DNA from: Pontibacter sp. FD36
GTDB taxonomy: Bacteria; Bacteroidota; Bacteroidia; Cytophagales; Hymenobacteraceae
Length of the DNA stretch: 64,000 nucleotides
Assembly (NCBI RefSeq): GCF_015686655.1
Contig: NZ_JADPMP010000001.1
Span: 310,001-374,000 of the forward strand
Direction: 5' to 3'
The position numbers and the translations under genes are program-made. Below the pieces are notes generated by a model that had not been told where the DNA came from, made no database searches, and saw only the letters and a program-made list of their open reading frames with translations. Every line of letters starts with the position of its first letter. Within the stretch, counting starts at the first letter, position 1. Below, piece by piece: positions 35,991 through 44,970 of the stretch.

Positions 35991-37181
35991 CTAGATAAAC
36001 AACGCTGGTAGCTGCTTCACCAAGGTATAGCCTCCCATCCAGGCCATCACCAGCACGACCAGTATTCCGAAGACCGTGAGCCACAGTGGGTGCTTATAAC
36101 TGCCAATGACCTTGGTTTTGTGAGCAGCGATCAAAATAGTGCCGAGCGTAAGCGGTAGGATAAGGCCGTTGAGGGCGCCAGCCAGGATAAGCAGATGCAC
36201 CGGACGGCCAATCGTGACGAAGATAGCGGTGGAGATGGCAATGAAGCCTATGATGAACCAGTTCTCGTTCCGCTCGATGCTCCGGTGGAAGGACTTGATG
36301 AAAGACACTGAAGTATAAGCCGAGCCGATCACAGAGGTAATAGCCGCTGACACCATCACAATGCCAAATAACTTATAGCCAACATTGCCAGCCGCCAACT
36401 GAAACACGGAGGCTGGCGGGTTGCTTTCGTCGAGTACGAGGCCTTCGCTCACCACTCCCAGTGCTGCCAAAAACAGGAAAATGCGAATGATGGAGGCTAC
36501 CGTTATACCTGACACAGCACTGGTGTTTACCTCAGGCAGGGAAGCTTCGCCTTTCACGCCGGCATCGAGCAGACGGTGACCACCTGCAAATGTAATATAA
36601 CCGCCTACTGTGCCACCTACGAGCGTGATGATCGAGATAAAATCAATCTGGTCAGGTATGAAAGTTTTGGTCACGGCCTCGGCCACTGGAGGTGCAGAGG
36701 TGATGGCCACATAGACGATCAGCAGGATCATCAACAGGCCCATAAACTGGGCAAAGCGGTCCATCACTTTTTTGGCTTCCCGCACCAGAAATATTCCGAT
36801 GGCTATACCTGCCGCAATAATGGCCCCCAACTCCGGAGAAATTCCGAACAGCACGTTAAATCCCAATCCGGCCCCGCCTACGTTGCCGATGTTGAACGCA
36901 AAGCCACCGAGCACAATGAGCACCGCCACAGACAGACCCAGTCCAGGCAGCACCAGGTTGGCAATGTCCTGCGCCCGCTTCTCCGACACGGCAATCACGC
37001 GCCATACGTTGAGCTGCACCCCGATATCGAGGATAATAGAGGCCAGTATCACAAAGCCAAAACTGGCCGCAAGCGATTGCGTGAAAACGGTGGTCTGGGT
37101 GAGGAAGCCGGGTCCGACCGCAGATGTTGCCATCAGGAAAGCGGCACCGAGCAGGACGCTCCAGTTGCGTTTCTGCTTCAT
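35991..37181 (-). CDS. NRAMP-family transporter, YcsG-like (pxp operon)
   Basis: Inner-membrane protein of 396 residues with about eleven hydrophobic helices, from ATG 37181 ([20 protein letters not shown]). NRAMP-like, but the metal-binding DPGN of Mn/Fe transporters is replaced by [10 protein letters not shown], so the substrate may not be a divalent metal. Its ATG overlaps the pxpA stop as ATGA, placing it last in the 5-oxoprolinase operon. B. subtilis has the same linkage (ycsF-ycsG-kipI-kipA); uptake of 5-oxoproline or a related acid is a reasonable hypothesis. Confidence 0.85.
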   Translation of the reverse strand: MKQKRNWSVLLGAAFLMATSAVGPGFLTQTTVFTQSLAASFGFVILASIILDIGVQLNVWRVIAVSEKRAQDIANLVLPGLGLSVAVLIVLGGFAFNIGNVGGAGLGFNVLFGISPELGAIIAAGIAIGIFLVREAKKVMDRFAQFMGLLMILLIVYVAITSAPPVAEAVTKTFIPDQIDFISIITLVGGTVGGYITFAGGHRLLDAGVKGEASLPEVNTSAVSGITVASIIRIFLFLAALGVVSEGLVLDESNPPASVFQLAAGNVGYKLFGIVMVSAAITSVIGSAYTSVSFIKSFHRSIERNENWFIIGFIAISTAIFVTIGRPVHLLILAGALNGLILPLTLGTILIAAHKTKVIGSYKHPLWLTVFGILVVLVMAWMGGYTLVKQLPALFI

Positions 37182-37957
37182 GGGCGCTGCACGGTTGGAT
37201 AGGCAAGCGCTATACCTTCGCGCTGCAAAGTTTCTTGTATATGGCGGGCAAAAGACAGGGCATGCGGGCCGTCGCCGTGTATGCAAACCGTATCAGCCTG
37301 TATACCTATATCCACTCCCTGCTGCGACTGCACTTTACCCTCCTGTACCATGCGCAGCACCTGGTTTACGGCTTTGGTTGGGTCGGTGATCATTGCGTCG
37401 GGCTGTCGGCGGGAGGTGAGGGTGCCGTCCTGCTGGTAAGTACGATCCGCAAACACCTCGTTGGCAGCTCTCAGATTGAGTCGATTGGCAGCTTTTATCA
37501 GCTCACTTCCAGCCAGACCATAAAGCAGTGCCTCGGGCTTTACCTTGTACACGGCCTCTGCAATGGCCTCAGCCAGCTTCACATCGGTTGCAGCCATGTT
37601 GTAAAGAGCGCCGTGCGGTTTTACGTGGTGCAGGTTGCCGCCCTCCGCCTGCACGAAAGCCTGCAACGCTCCTATCTGGTAAATCACCATATCGTATACC
37701 TCTTCTGCTGAAACGGCCATATTGCGTCGCCCAAAGCCCACTAGGTCGGGCAGGCCGGGGTGGGCGCCGATGGCTACATTGTGCTGCAGACAAAGCTCCA
37801 CGGTTTTGCGCATCACGCCAGGGTCGCCGGCATGGAAGCCACAGGCTATATTGGCCGAGGTTACATAGGGAAGTATTTGCTCGTCATTCCCTATACGATA
37901 GGCGCCAAAACTCTCGCCCAGGTCGCAGTTCAGGTCAACGGAGAGGGGTATGTTCAT
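37178..37957 (-). CDS. pxpA: 5-oxoprolinase subunit A (LamB/YcsF family)
   Basis: With PxpB and PxpC catalyses ATP-dependent opening of 5-oxoproline to glutamate. The 259 residues show the family start [28 protein letters not shown] near residue 35, [15 protein letters not shown] and [11 protein letters not shown], all typical of PxpA. It overlaps pxpC upstream and the transporter gene downstream by four bases each (ATGA), evidence of tight translational coupling. Confidence 0.95.
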   Translation of the reverse strand: MNIPLSVDLNCDLGESFGAYRIGNDEQILPYVTSANIACGFHAGDPGVMRKTVELCLQHNVAIGAHPGLPDLVGFGRRNMAVSAEEVYDMVIYQIGALQAFVQAEGGNLHHVKPHGALYNMAATDVKLAEAIAEAVYKVKPEALLYGLAGSELIKAANRLNLRAANEVFADRTYQQDGTLTSRRQPDAMITDPTKAVNQVLRMVQEGKVQSQQGVDIGIQADTVCIHGDGPHALSFARHIQETLQREGIALAYPTVQRP

Positions 37958-38961
37958 TTGCTGTGTTTTAGGTGGATGGCGTGTGCCAGCTGTGTCAGGT
38001 TCTGCTCCTGTCGGATGTAAAGCTGCTGGGCTTCTTCCAGCGATACTTCCTCAAACGCAATGGTCTGCCCCGGCGCAACCTGGGCTAATATAGGCAAATC
38101 GACGCTAACTACCTGCAGGATGCGCGGGTAACCGCCTGTAGTCTGGTGGTCGGCCATCAGCACAATTGGCTTGCCCTCAGGCGGCACCTGCACCGTGCCA
38201 AAAGTAACGGCACTCGAGATAAGCTCCGTCGCTTCGTTCAGGTATAGCGACACGCCCTGCAAGCGGTAGCCCATCCGGTTCGACTGGCTAGATACCTGAA
38301 AGCGCTCTTTCCAGATCTGCTCCTGGCTGGTGTCAGAAAAGAGCTCAAACTCGGGGCCTTTAATAGCCCGAAGGGTCGGGTTAGGCTTGTAATTGGGGTA
38401 AAACTGCGGGTCGGGTGTCCAGGTGGCGGCTAGGTAATCGTGGCCGTCTGTAGTGCCTGTTGCCTGTGAAAACAGCGCTATACCTGTAGCAGTAGGGCTG
38501 TTGCAAGGTATAAAGTCACCTGCCTGCAGTGCCCGTCCCTGATACCCGCCTATACCTGCCTGCAGGTAGGTGGCGTAGCTGCCCATTACTTGTGGTATAT
38601 CAAAACCACCCGACACGGCCATATAAGCCCTGCAGCCGGATTGGGGCGCTCCAAAAGACAAAACGCTGCCGCTCTTCACAAAAAAAGGACGCCACAGACG
38701 CAACTTCTCTCCGTTAAGTTCAGCTGACAGATCAGCGCCAGTCAAAGCGATCAGTTGATCCTCTGTAAAGCGGATAGTAGGACCGAGGAGTGTTATCTCC
38801 AGCACGGCTTCGTGCTCCGGGTTGCCGGCCAGCATGTTGGCTACCCGGGAGGCGAAGGTATCCATGGCACCGCTTGTGATGATGCCTTCTTTCTGGTGTC
38901 TATACCTGCCCTTATCCTGCAGCGTGGTGAGCAAGCCTGGTTTTATGATCTCAAGCCCCAT
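37954..38961 (-). CDS. pxpC: 5-oxoprolinase subunit C (KipA-like, biotin-dependent carboxyltransferase family)
   Basis: Second subunit of the PxpBC part of 5-oxoprolinase, in the allophanate-hydrolase subunit 2 family. From ATG 38961 there are 335 residues beginning [19 protein letters not shown], then the family [16 protein letters not shown] and [10 protein letters not shown], and [16 protein letters not shown] near the end. The start lies 11 bases inside the end of pxpB. In some bacteria this pair is annotated as Kip inhibitor/antagonist; the linkage with pxpA argues for the enzymatic role. Confidence 0.94.
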   Translation of the reverse strand: MGLEIIKPGLLTTLQDKGRYRHQKEGIITSGAMDTFASRVANMLAGNPEHEAVLEITLLGPTIRFTEDQLIALTGADLSAELNGEKLRLWRPFFVKSGSVLSFGAPQSGCRAYMAVSGGFDIPQVMGSYATYLQAGIGGYQGRALQAGDFIPCNSPTATGIALFSQATGTTDGHDYLAATWTPDPQFYPNYKPNPTLRAIKGPEFELFSDTSQEQIWKERFQVSSQSNRMGYRLQGVSLYLNEATELISSAVTFGTVQVPPEGKPIVLMADHQTTGGYPRILQVVSVDLPILAQVAPGQTIAFEEVSLEEAQQLYIRQEQNLTQLAHAIHLKHSK

Positions 38962-39685
38962 GCGATTTCTCCTTTCGCTGCCAGTACTCTTTTTCAGAAA
39001 TAGCCACAAATTTTACCTGATCACCGGCCTGCAGCAGACTGGGCTGTTCCCGGTTAGGGTCAAAAAGCCGGAGTGGTGTACGGCCGATCAGTTGCCAGCC
39101 ACCGGGCGTTTCGATGGGATAAACGCCCGTCTGACCGCCTGCTATACCTACCGATCCGGCAGGGATGCGTGGTCTGGGATTTTGCTTGCGGGGTGTAGCC
39201 AGCTTTTTCGCCATACCGCCCAGGTAGGGAAAGCCAGGTGCAAAGCCGATCATGTAAACCTGGTACTTGCCTCGTGTGTGGCTGGCGATGACTTCCTGCG
39301 GTGTGAGCTTGGTATGGCGAGCCACATACTCCAGGTCAGGGCCAAAGGAGCCATTATAGCACACCGGAATCTCCACTACACGGGGTTTGGTACCTTTGCC
39401 ATTTTCTCGGGCCACTTTAAGCATGTGCTGCAGCTGCTCCGTCACGCGGGTGTAGGGGTTGTAGAAACCTCGCTCACTTGCCTGCCAGGGGTCATAGTAC
39501 ACCGTGACAGTGTTAAAAGCAGGCACCTGTTCTCTGAAACCAGTAAAAGGATGCCGGTCCAGATAGGAACTGAAGGCGCGCACCTTGGTGTGGGTGGCTT
39601 CATCGATGCTATCGCCGAACTGCACCGTAATGGCGCTGTCGCCAAGCGGGTATAGCCGGAATAGCTGCATGTCTTTCTGCTTCAT
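38951..39685 (-). CDS. pxpB: 5-oxoprolinase subunit B (KipI-like, allophanate hydrolase subunit 1 family)
   Basis: First gene of the operon. From ATG 39685 it encodes 244 residues (MKQKDMQLFRLYPLGDSAIT); the next Met, 39670, is also possible. Family motifs: FREQVPAFNTVTVYYDP, HTRGKYQVYMIGFAPGFPYLGG, and AGSVGIAGGQTGVYPIETPGG near the C-terminus, all diagnostic of KipI/PxpB. Operon order is pxpB-pxpC-pxpA-NRAMP with overlaps throughout, so the four products are probably made in concert. Confidence 0.94.
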   Translation of the reverse strand: MKQKDMQLFRLYPLGDSAITVQFGDSIDEATHTKVRAFSSYLDRHPFTGFREQVPAFNTVTVYYDPWQASERGFYNPYTRVTEQLQHMLKVARENGKGTKPRVVEIPVCYNGSFGPDLEYVARHTKLTPQEVIASHTRGKYQVYMIGFAPGFPYLGGMAKKLATPRKQNPRPRIPAGSVGIAGGQTGVYPIETPGGWQLIGRTPLRLFDPNREQPSLLQAGDQVKFVAISEKEYWQRKEKSHGA

Positions 39686-39808
39686 GCCTACGCTGTTTAA
39701 TGTGCCTTTGTATACCTGATGGAGTAAGGTATAGTTAACCAAGGTACATAAAAAAACACAAGACCGCGGGGTAGCAGCCTTGTGTTTAAAGCGGATGTTC
39801 TGAAATTG

Positions 39809-41122
39809 TTAGTCGTGCAAGCCGACGTCTTCCAGTGATGGCGGGTGCAACTGACCTTCTGTTTGGGCGATCACCATGGCTACTGTTGCATCGCCGGTTA
39901 CGTTCACAGTAGTACGGAGCATATCCAGAATACGGTCAGGGGCCAGGATCAGGGCGATACCCTCGATCGGGATACCTGCCTGCTGCAGCACGATCACAAG
40001 CATCACCACACCGGCACCCGGCACGGCAGCTGCCCCAATGGAGGCCAGCGTCGCTGTCATCACAATGCCCAGCTGCGTCATCAAGTCGAGGTCCATGCCG
40101 TAGGCCTGCGCTATAAACACAGCAGCCACCGACTGGTAAAGACTGGTACCGTCCATGTTGATGGTAGCACCCAATGGCAGCACAAAGCTGGTGATCTCAC
40201 GGTTGATGCCCAGTCGCTCCTCACAACGCTCCATGGTAACAGGCAGTGTGGCCGCGCTGGAGGAAGTGGAAAGCGCCAGCATCTGCGCCGGAAAAATACC
40301 TTTGAAGAAGTCTGTGTATTTGGTTTTGCCGATAGTGACTACCAGGGCAGGGTATACTAGCAGCATCATAATGCCAAGGCCTACAATCACCACCAGGCCA
40401 TAGTAGCCCAGCACCAACAGGAGTTCAACGGCAGCGCCAGGATCATCGCCGGCAAAATCCACAACCAGTCCGGCCAGTAGGGCAAACACGCCATATGGAG
40501 CCGCCATCATGATGATGTCTACCATCTTGAGTATAACCAGATTGACGCCGTCGAAAAAGGCATTGATAGGGGCGGACTTATCTTTTGGAATCATAATAAG
40601 TGCGATGCCAAAAAGAAGTGCGAAGAAGATCACCTGCAGCATGCTGCTGTTGTTGGTCATCGCTCCGAAAATATTGTCAGGCACAATGTCGACCAGCGCC
40701 TGCAAAGGGCCCTGCTGCTCTACTGCGGCTGCATCGGATGAGCGCTGCTCGGTGGTAGCGGCAAACTGTGATTTGAACTCTTCCCGCTTTTCAGGTGAGA
40801 AAGCCTTGCCGGGCTCCACCAGGTTCACGATGACCAAGCCCAGCACTACCGCCACGATAGTGGTCATGATGTACATGCCGATGGTCTTGGTACCAATGCG
40901 TGAGAGCTTGCTCACATCACTCAAACTGGCCACCCCCGTTATCAGCGATACGAGTACCAATGGCACCGCAATCAGCTTGAGCAGGTTGATAAAGATAGTA
41001 CCAAAGGGTTTGATAAAGTCGGCAGTGAATTCGATAAGGCCGAAGGAGCTGGCAGAGATTCCCCATGCTACCCCAAGGGCCATACCAATAAGAATCTGCC
41101 AGTGCAGGGCTAACTTCTTCAT
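39809..41122 (-). CDS. Dicarboxylate/amino acid:cation symporter (GltP/DctA family)
   Basis: Na+ or H+ coupled uptake of C4-dicarboxylates or glutamate/aspartate, inner membrane. From ATG 41122 it has 437 residues (MKKLALHWQILIGMALG). Signatures: FINLLKLIAVPLVLVSLITG, the serine-rich reentrant loop ALSTSSSAATLPVTME, the conserved PLGATINMDGTSLYQ and the second hairpin with GAAAVPGAG. A soluble insertion sits near residues 125-165. It shares the strand and lies upstream of pxpB, with 123 bases between, so joint control with glutamate/oxoproline use is possible but unproven. Confidence 0.93.
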   Translation of the reverse strand: MKKLALHWQILIGMALGVAWGISASSFGLIEFTADFIKPFGTIFINLLKLIAVPLVLVSLITGVASLSDVSKLSRIGTKTIGMYIMTTIVAVVLGLVIVNLVEPGKAFSPEKREEFKSQFAATTEQRSSDAAAVEQQGPLQALVDIVPDNIFGAMTNNSSMLQVIFFALLFGIALIMIPKDKSAPINAFFDGVNLVILKMVDIIMMAAPYGVFALLAGLVVDFAGDDPGAAVELLLVLGYYGLVVIVGLGIMMLLVYPALVVTIGKTKYTDFFKGIFPAQMLALSTSSSAATLPVTMERCEERLGINREITSFVLPLGATINMDGTSLYQSVAAVFIAQAYGMDLDLMTQLGIVMTATLASIGAAAVPGAGVVMLVIVLQQAGIPIEGIALILAPDRILDMLRTTVNVTGDATVAMVIAQTEGQLHPPSLEDVGLHD

Positions 41123-41340
41123 AAACAGGTTGGTGGCAGGCAATGTAAACGAGCCCACCCATGTTTGGTGTAAGGTTCAGATTAATGCGTGCAGGCAAAA
41201 TATCAGGTATGGCGCTGCCATAGAGCCCGCTAAGTATGCCCACGTCAGGTAAAATTAAGCAAAATCCTTCAGAAACGGCCGGAATATCTCAATTCCAGAA
41301 TTTAATGGGCAGCGGAGCCAGGTATAGCAGTTTTGTAAAA

Positions 41341-41369
41341 GAAAAAAACCGCAACTCGTGCGGTCTTTT
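41341..41369 (-). terminator. Terminator of the cyclophilin gene
   Basis: Short hairpin ACCGCA / TGCGGT (41348-41353, 41359-41364) with an ACTCG loop; on the minus strand it is followed by a run of seven T. It lies 30 bases after the cyclophilin stop codon. Confidence 0.8.
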
Positions 41370-41394
41370 GAGGTATGAAGATATGTGGTGGAGC

Positions 41395-41856
41395 TTATGC
41401 TTCCTCGTTCACAACAACCTTCTCAATTCTGTCATTGGCTCTGATCTGGTCGATCACGTCCACGCCTTCTACCACCTTGCCGAAGCAGGTATGGTTGCGG
41501 TCCAGGTGCGCCGTGTTTTTACGGCTGTGCACAATAAAGAACTGTGAGCCACCAGTGTTGCGGCCAGCATGCGCCATGCTCAACACGCCACGGTCATGGT
41601 ACTGGTTCTCACCGGTCAGTTCACAATCGATTTTGTAGCCTGGGCCACCTGTGCCTGGTACGCCTTTAGCACCTTCGCGTGAGTTCGGGCAGCCACCCTG
41701 TATCACGAAGTCAGGAATAACGCGGTGAAAAGTAAGGCCATCGTAAAAGCCATCTTTGGCAAGCTTTATAAAGTTCTCTACCGTCTTAGGAGCGTCTTTT
41801 TCATAAAACTCTACTTTCATGACGCCTTTACCGGTATGGATTTCTGCAGTTCTCAT
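41395..41856 (-). CDS. Peptidyl-prolyl cis-trans isomerase, cyclophilin type
   Basis: Catalyses prolyl isomerisation during folding. From ATG 41856 it has 153 residues without a signal peptide, so it is cytoplasmic. Motifs: [35 protein letters not shown] with the active-site Arg and Phe, [19 protein letters not shown] and [17 protein letters not shown], in which His replaces the usual Trp of the cyclosporin-binding site. A TACTTTTG -7 element lies about 39 bases upstream. Longer in-frame upstream extension runs into promoter sequence and is rejected. Confidence 0.94.
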   Translation of the reverse strand: MRTAEIHTGKGVMKVEFYEKDAPKTVENFIKLAKDGFYDGLTFHRVIPDFVIQGGCPNSREGAKGVPGTGGPGYKIDCELTGENQYHDRGVLSMAHAGRNTGGSQFFIVHSRKNTAHLDRNHTCFGKVVEGVDVIDQIRANDRIEKVVVNEEA

Positions 41857-41894
41857 AATTCTATTTGTTTGAAATAATGTAATACTAACAAGTA

Positions 41895-41902
41895 CAAAAG
41901 TA
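41895..41902 (-). promoter_or_regulatory. Bacteroidota -7 element (TACTTTTG) of the cyclophilin gene
   Basis: Exact TAnnTTTG on the minus strand, 39 bases upstream of the start codon at 41856. Confidence 0.45.
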
Positions 41903-42050
41903 CGGAAAATATTTATTGACGGCCAGTCGACCAACCTCCCGATTTGGCTGAAGAGGCGACTGGCTTGGTATTTGCTAAAACTTGAAGCGCCTTAAAACAG
42001 TAATTGTACTATAGCGCGACCCCTGAATTAGACTAAAACCTGAGCCTACT

Positions 42051-42680
42051 ATGAAAGCAAATTCCTACATATTAACCCTGTTTGGGCTCGCCATGTTGCT
42101 GCTTACTGCCTGTGATCAGCCCAAGGATACCCAAACCGGAAACGAAGCCGACCTACAGGAAAGCTCCAATGCCCTGCAGACGAATGGACCTGTTGAGCCA
42201 CAAGCCAGCACTGCCCGCCAGATTCCAGGCGGCACCGAGGCTGCCCGTGTATCGGAGCGCAGTTTACTCGATAATGTAGCAGCCAACAGTGACCTGAATA
42301 CTTTCAGCTCGCTTTTACGCACAGCCGGCGTTGCAAAAAGTCTGAGTGGCACGGGTCCCTATACCGTATTTGCCCCCACCGAGGCAGCCTTTCAGGCCTT
42401 GCCTGATAGTTTGCGCGATAATCTGAACAGTCCAGATCACCGGGAGATGCTACAGCAAGTGCTCAACAATCACATTATAGCAGGTAAGTTAACCACGAGC
42501 GACCTGCAGGACGGCGCCATCCTGAAAACAGCAGCAGGGCGGCAACTGAAAGTCACAAAGCGCAACAGCAACGTGCGCATTGACAGTGCTGTGATCGAGG
42601 ATCCTGATGGAATGAGCAGCAATGGTGTGTTGCATACGATAGACAAGGTACTCGTGCCAGTAGAAGAAACTATCCTGTAA
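42051..42680 (+). CDS. Fasciclin (FAS1) domain lipoprotein
   Basis: Outer-membrane or periplasmic lipoprotein with one FAS1 adhesion-type domain. The 209 residues start with a lipoprotein signal (lipobox LLTAC; C21 lipidated), a disordered linker of about 50 residues, then the FAS1 fold with motif 1 GPYTVFAPTEAAFQAL and motif 2 ending GVLHTIDKVLVP. It is monocistronic, converging with the SDR gene two bases later. Function probably adhesion or envelope structure (family inference). Confidence 0.92.
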   Translation: MKANSYILTLFGLAMLLLTACDQPKDTQTGNEADLQESSNALQTNGPVEPQASTARQIPGGTEAARVSERSLLDNVAANSDLNTFSSLLRTAGVAKSLSGTGPYTVFAPTEAAFQALPDSLRDNLNSPDHREMLQQVLNNHIIAGKLTTSDLQDGAILKTAAGRQLKVTKRNSNVRIDSAVIEDPDGMSSNGVLHTIDKVLVPVEETIL

Positions 42681-42682
42681 GC

Positions 42683-43384
42683 TTAGAACGGATTTGTAGC
42701 CCAGACAGCCATCTCAGGTATAAAGCCCCTGTCATCGAGCTCCAGTGCTCCTTTGATCGCCCGCGCAATCTCACGACCGCGTAGTTTGTTTGGCTGGCTG
42801 TCGCGTTCTTCCCGTTCTTCACGCCCAAATGCAGTGGTAACCTCGCTCGGATTTAGCAACATGACGCGCACATTGTAGGGGCGCAGTTCCATCTGCCAGC
42901 ACTGTGTCATGCCGCGTAAGGCAAACTTAGAAGAGGCGTATACTGTGCCACCGTCATAACCTTTGGTAGCGGCTGTAGAGCCAATGTTGATGATGTTGCC
43001 GTAGTTCTGTTTTTTGAAGATCTCAGCCGCCCGCTTGCCCATCATGGCCGCTCCAAACACATTGACGCTATAGATCTGCTGAAAGTCTTCCAGCGACACA
43101 TCCTCAAGTCTTTTGGAGTAGCCGATGCCTGCATTGTTGATCAAGGCATCCAACCTGCCATACTCGTTCATAAAGGTTTTAAAAGTCTGCTTCACATCAT
43201 CAGGATTCGCCACATCAGCTGTGATCGGCATGGCACCGAGTTCCCTAGCTGCTTTGTGCGTGCGTTTCTCATCACGTCCTGTAATGGCTACGTTTGCGCC
43301 GTGTTCAATGAGTAGTCTGGCTGTGGCATAGCCGATGCCGAGTGTGCCGCCTGTGATCAGGATATTCGCGTTTTCGATTTTCAT
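42683..43384 (-). CDS. Short-chain dehydrogenase/reductase
   Basis: NAD(P)-dependent oxidoreductase, cytoplasmic. From ATG 43384 it has 233 residues: cofactor loop TGGTLGIGYATARLL near residue 11, NNAGIGYSKRLED, and the catalytic Ser and YxxxK in GSTAATKGYDGGTVYASSK. A longer in-frame extension to 43585 is composed of intergenic repeat sequence and lacks protein-like character. The substrate is unknown; the 3-keto-acyl-ACP reductase-like class is the nearest match by eye. Confidence 0.92.
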   Translation of the reverse strand: MKIENANILITGGTLGIGYATARLLIEHGANVAITGRDEKRTHKAARELGAMPITADVANPDDVKQTFKTFMNEYGRLDALINNAGIGYSKRLEDVSLEDFQQIYSVNVFGAAMMGKRAAEIFKKQNYGNIINIGSTAATKGYDGGTVYASSKFALRGMTQCWQMELRPYNVRVMLLNPSEVTTAFGREEREERDSQPNKLRGREIARAIKGALELDDRGFIPEMAVWATNPF

Positions 43385-44041
43385 AGTGGTAGAGGTGAGT
43401 TTTGATTTTGTAATAACGTGGGAGGGGTGGTTGTAGTTAAGGTTGTGCTTGCAGCAGGCTTTTTGCCTGTGCGGCGGGGTGGGTATGATGGTGTGGCGCG
43501 ACCGTTCACGCTCGTGTCTACTATGATGGGGCCTATGGCCCAGGTCAAGGTATAGGTATAGCTGCTGCTTTTGCAGGTATAGCAACCTGATTTATTTCAT
43601 AGCTTCGCCTGTGCGGCGGGCACTGTTTGCCCTGGCCGGGCGGGCCTTACTTTTTGTCTTGACACAAAAAGTAAGCAAAAAAGTCAAGACGCTCCAAACT
43701 CGCTGAACGCTCAAACAGTGGAGCGCCGAAAAGCGCACATGGCACTGTTGCTTGTTTCATTGTGAGCGTGCGAGTAAGTCTTGCTATACCTGCCAGTTGT
43801 GTGGTACAGTCACTACATCGTTTACAACTGACAAATGGCAACGGCAGAGAATCCTCTCTCAAGAGGGGCAGGGGATGACAATCGTTCACAGAATCCTGTC
43901 AATCCGTGGGGGTAGGGGCCCTCTTTAATCCTGAAAATCCTGATTCTGACAAACTATACCTGTGCACAATCCGAATAGGTTGCGACCTGTCCCTACACAA
44001 CCATTCTCAAACTCCTCAACTCTCAAACTCCCAAACTGGAT
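43385..44041. repeat. Gene-free repeat cluster between the SDR gene and rsgA
   Basis: 657 bases of stacked intergenic repeats. Elements seen: direct copies of AGGTATAG around 43549-43582; a G+C-rich element (GCCCTGGCCGGGCGGGCC, 43629-43646); a perfect hairpin with arms CTTACTTTTTGT (43646-43657) and its complement (43664-43675) whose loop CTTGAC pairs again with GTCAAGAC at 43683-43690; GAGGGG/CCCCTA-type sequence near 43850-43920 with ATCCTGAAAATCCTGATT; and an AGTTTGAG-type repeat at 44004-44036 next to the rsgA stop. A short open frame at 43647-43889 is a translation of these repeats. Confidence 0.75.
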
Positions 44042-44965
44042 CTACTTTCTGTTATCTTCCCCATGCATGATGCTCAGATAGCTTTCATACCTGGTCAGGG
44101 CGATTTCATTTTTACGGACGGCTTCCACTACAGCGCAGCCGGGCTCGTTGAAGTGGGTGCAGTTGTTGAAGCGGCACTGGTTCAGGCGCTCGCGCATTTC
44201 GGGGAAAAAGTGGCCGAGCTCTTGTTTGGGAATGTCGACGATGCCGAGTTCTTTGATGCCGGGTGTGTCGATGATGAATGTTTCAGGGTCGATCTCGAAC
44301 ATCTCGGCGAAGGTGGTGGTGTGCACGCCTTTGTCGGAGAAGCCAGAGATTTCGGAGGTTTTCAGGTCGAGGTCCGGCACGATCAGGTTGATGAGCGTGG
44401 ACTTGCCCACACCGGAGTGGCCGGAGAAGAGGGAAGTTTTGCCGTGCAGCAGCTCTTTGAGCTCGTCTATACCTTCGTTGGTATGCGCCGACACGGCCAT
44501 CACCTTATAGCCAATGCGCTCATACAGGTAGGCGATCTGCCGCTGGTACTCCTGCATATCCTCGTCGTAGAGGTCGGTTTTGTTGTACACGATCACGGTA
44601 GGTATACCGTAAGCCTCAGCCGTTACCAGGAAGCGGTCGATAAAGCCGAAAGAGGTGCGCGGCGACACGAGCGTGGCGATGAGTAAAGCTTGGTCAAGGT
44701 TGGCGGCGATGATGTGGGCGTGCTCGGCCTTATGCGTGGATTTGCGGATGATGTAGTTTTCGCGGTCTTCGATTTTGTGAATCACAGCGGTGTCTTCGCC
44801 GGTGGTTTCCACGTCGAACTCCACACGGTCGCCCACAGCCAGCGGGTTGCTCACTTTCATGCCTTTGAGCTTGAACTTGCCGCGCAGACGGGCCCGGTGC
44901 AACTTGCCCTCCTCGTCACGCACCAAATACCACGACCCCGTCGATTTTACTACAACTCCTTTCAT
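44042..44965 (-). CDS. rsgA: Small ribosomal subunit biogenesis GTPase RsgA
   Basis: Circularly permuted GTPase that checks 30S decoding-centre maturation. The 307 residues have an N-terminal OB fold (VVKSTGSWYLVRDEEG), G4 IVYNKTD before G1 SGHSGVGKSTLIN near residue 185, G3 DTPGIKELG, and the C-terminal zinc site with CRFNNCTHFNEPGC. All GTPase boxes are intact. It is five bases downstream of waaA, so the two are co-transcribed, an arrangement without obvious functional logic. Confidence 0.96.
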   Translation of the reverse strand: MKGVVVKSTGSWYLVRDEEGKLHRARLRGKFKLKGMKVSNPLAVGDRVEFDVETTGEDTAVIHKIEDRENYIIRKSTHKAEHAHIIAANLDQALLIATLVSPRTSFGFIDRFLVTAEAYGIPTVIVYNKTDLYDEDMQEYQRQIAYLYERIGYKVMAVSAHTNEGIDELKELLHGKTSLFSGHSGVGKSTLINLIVPDLDLKTSEISGFSDKGVHTTTFAEMFEIDPETFIIDTPGIKELGIVDIPKQELGHFFPEMRERLNQCRFNNCTHFNEPGCAVVEAVRKNEIALTRYESYLSIMHGEDNRK

Positions 44966-44970
44966 TCGTT

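Noticed and set aside
36576..37202. Long open frame (208 codons) antisense to the NRAMP-like gene
   Set aside because: Shadow of a high-quality membrane-protein gene; composition rich in H, Q and R typical of antisense reading.
43647..43889. 80-residue open frame on the minus strand
   Set aside because: It is a translation of intergenic repeats (ends in a hairpin element), has no domain and no upstream promoter.
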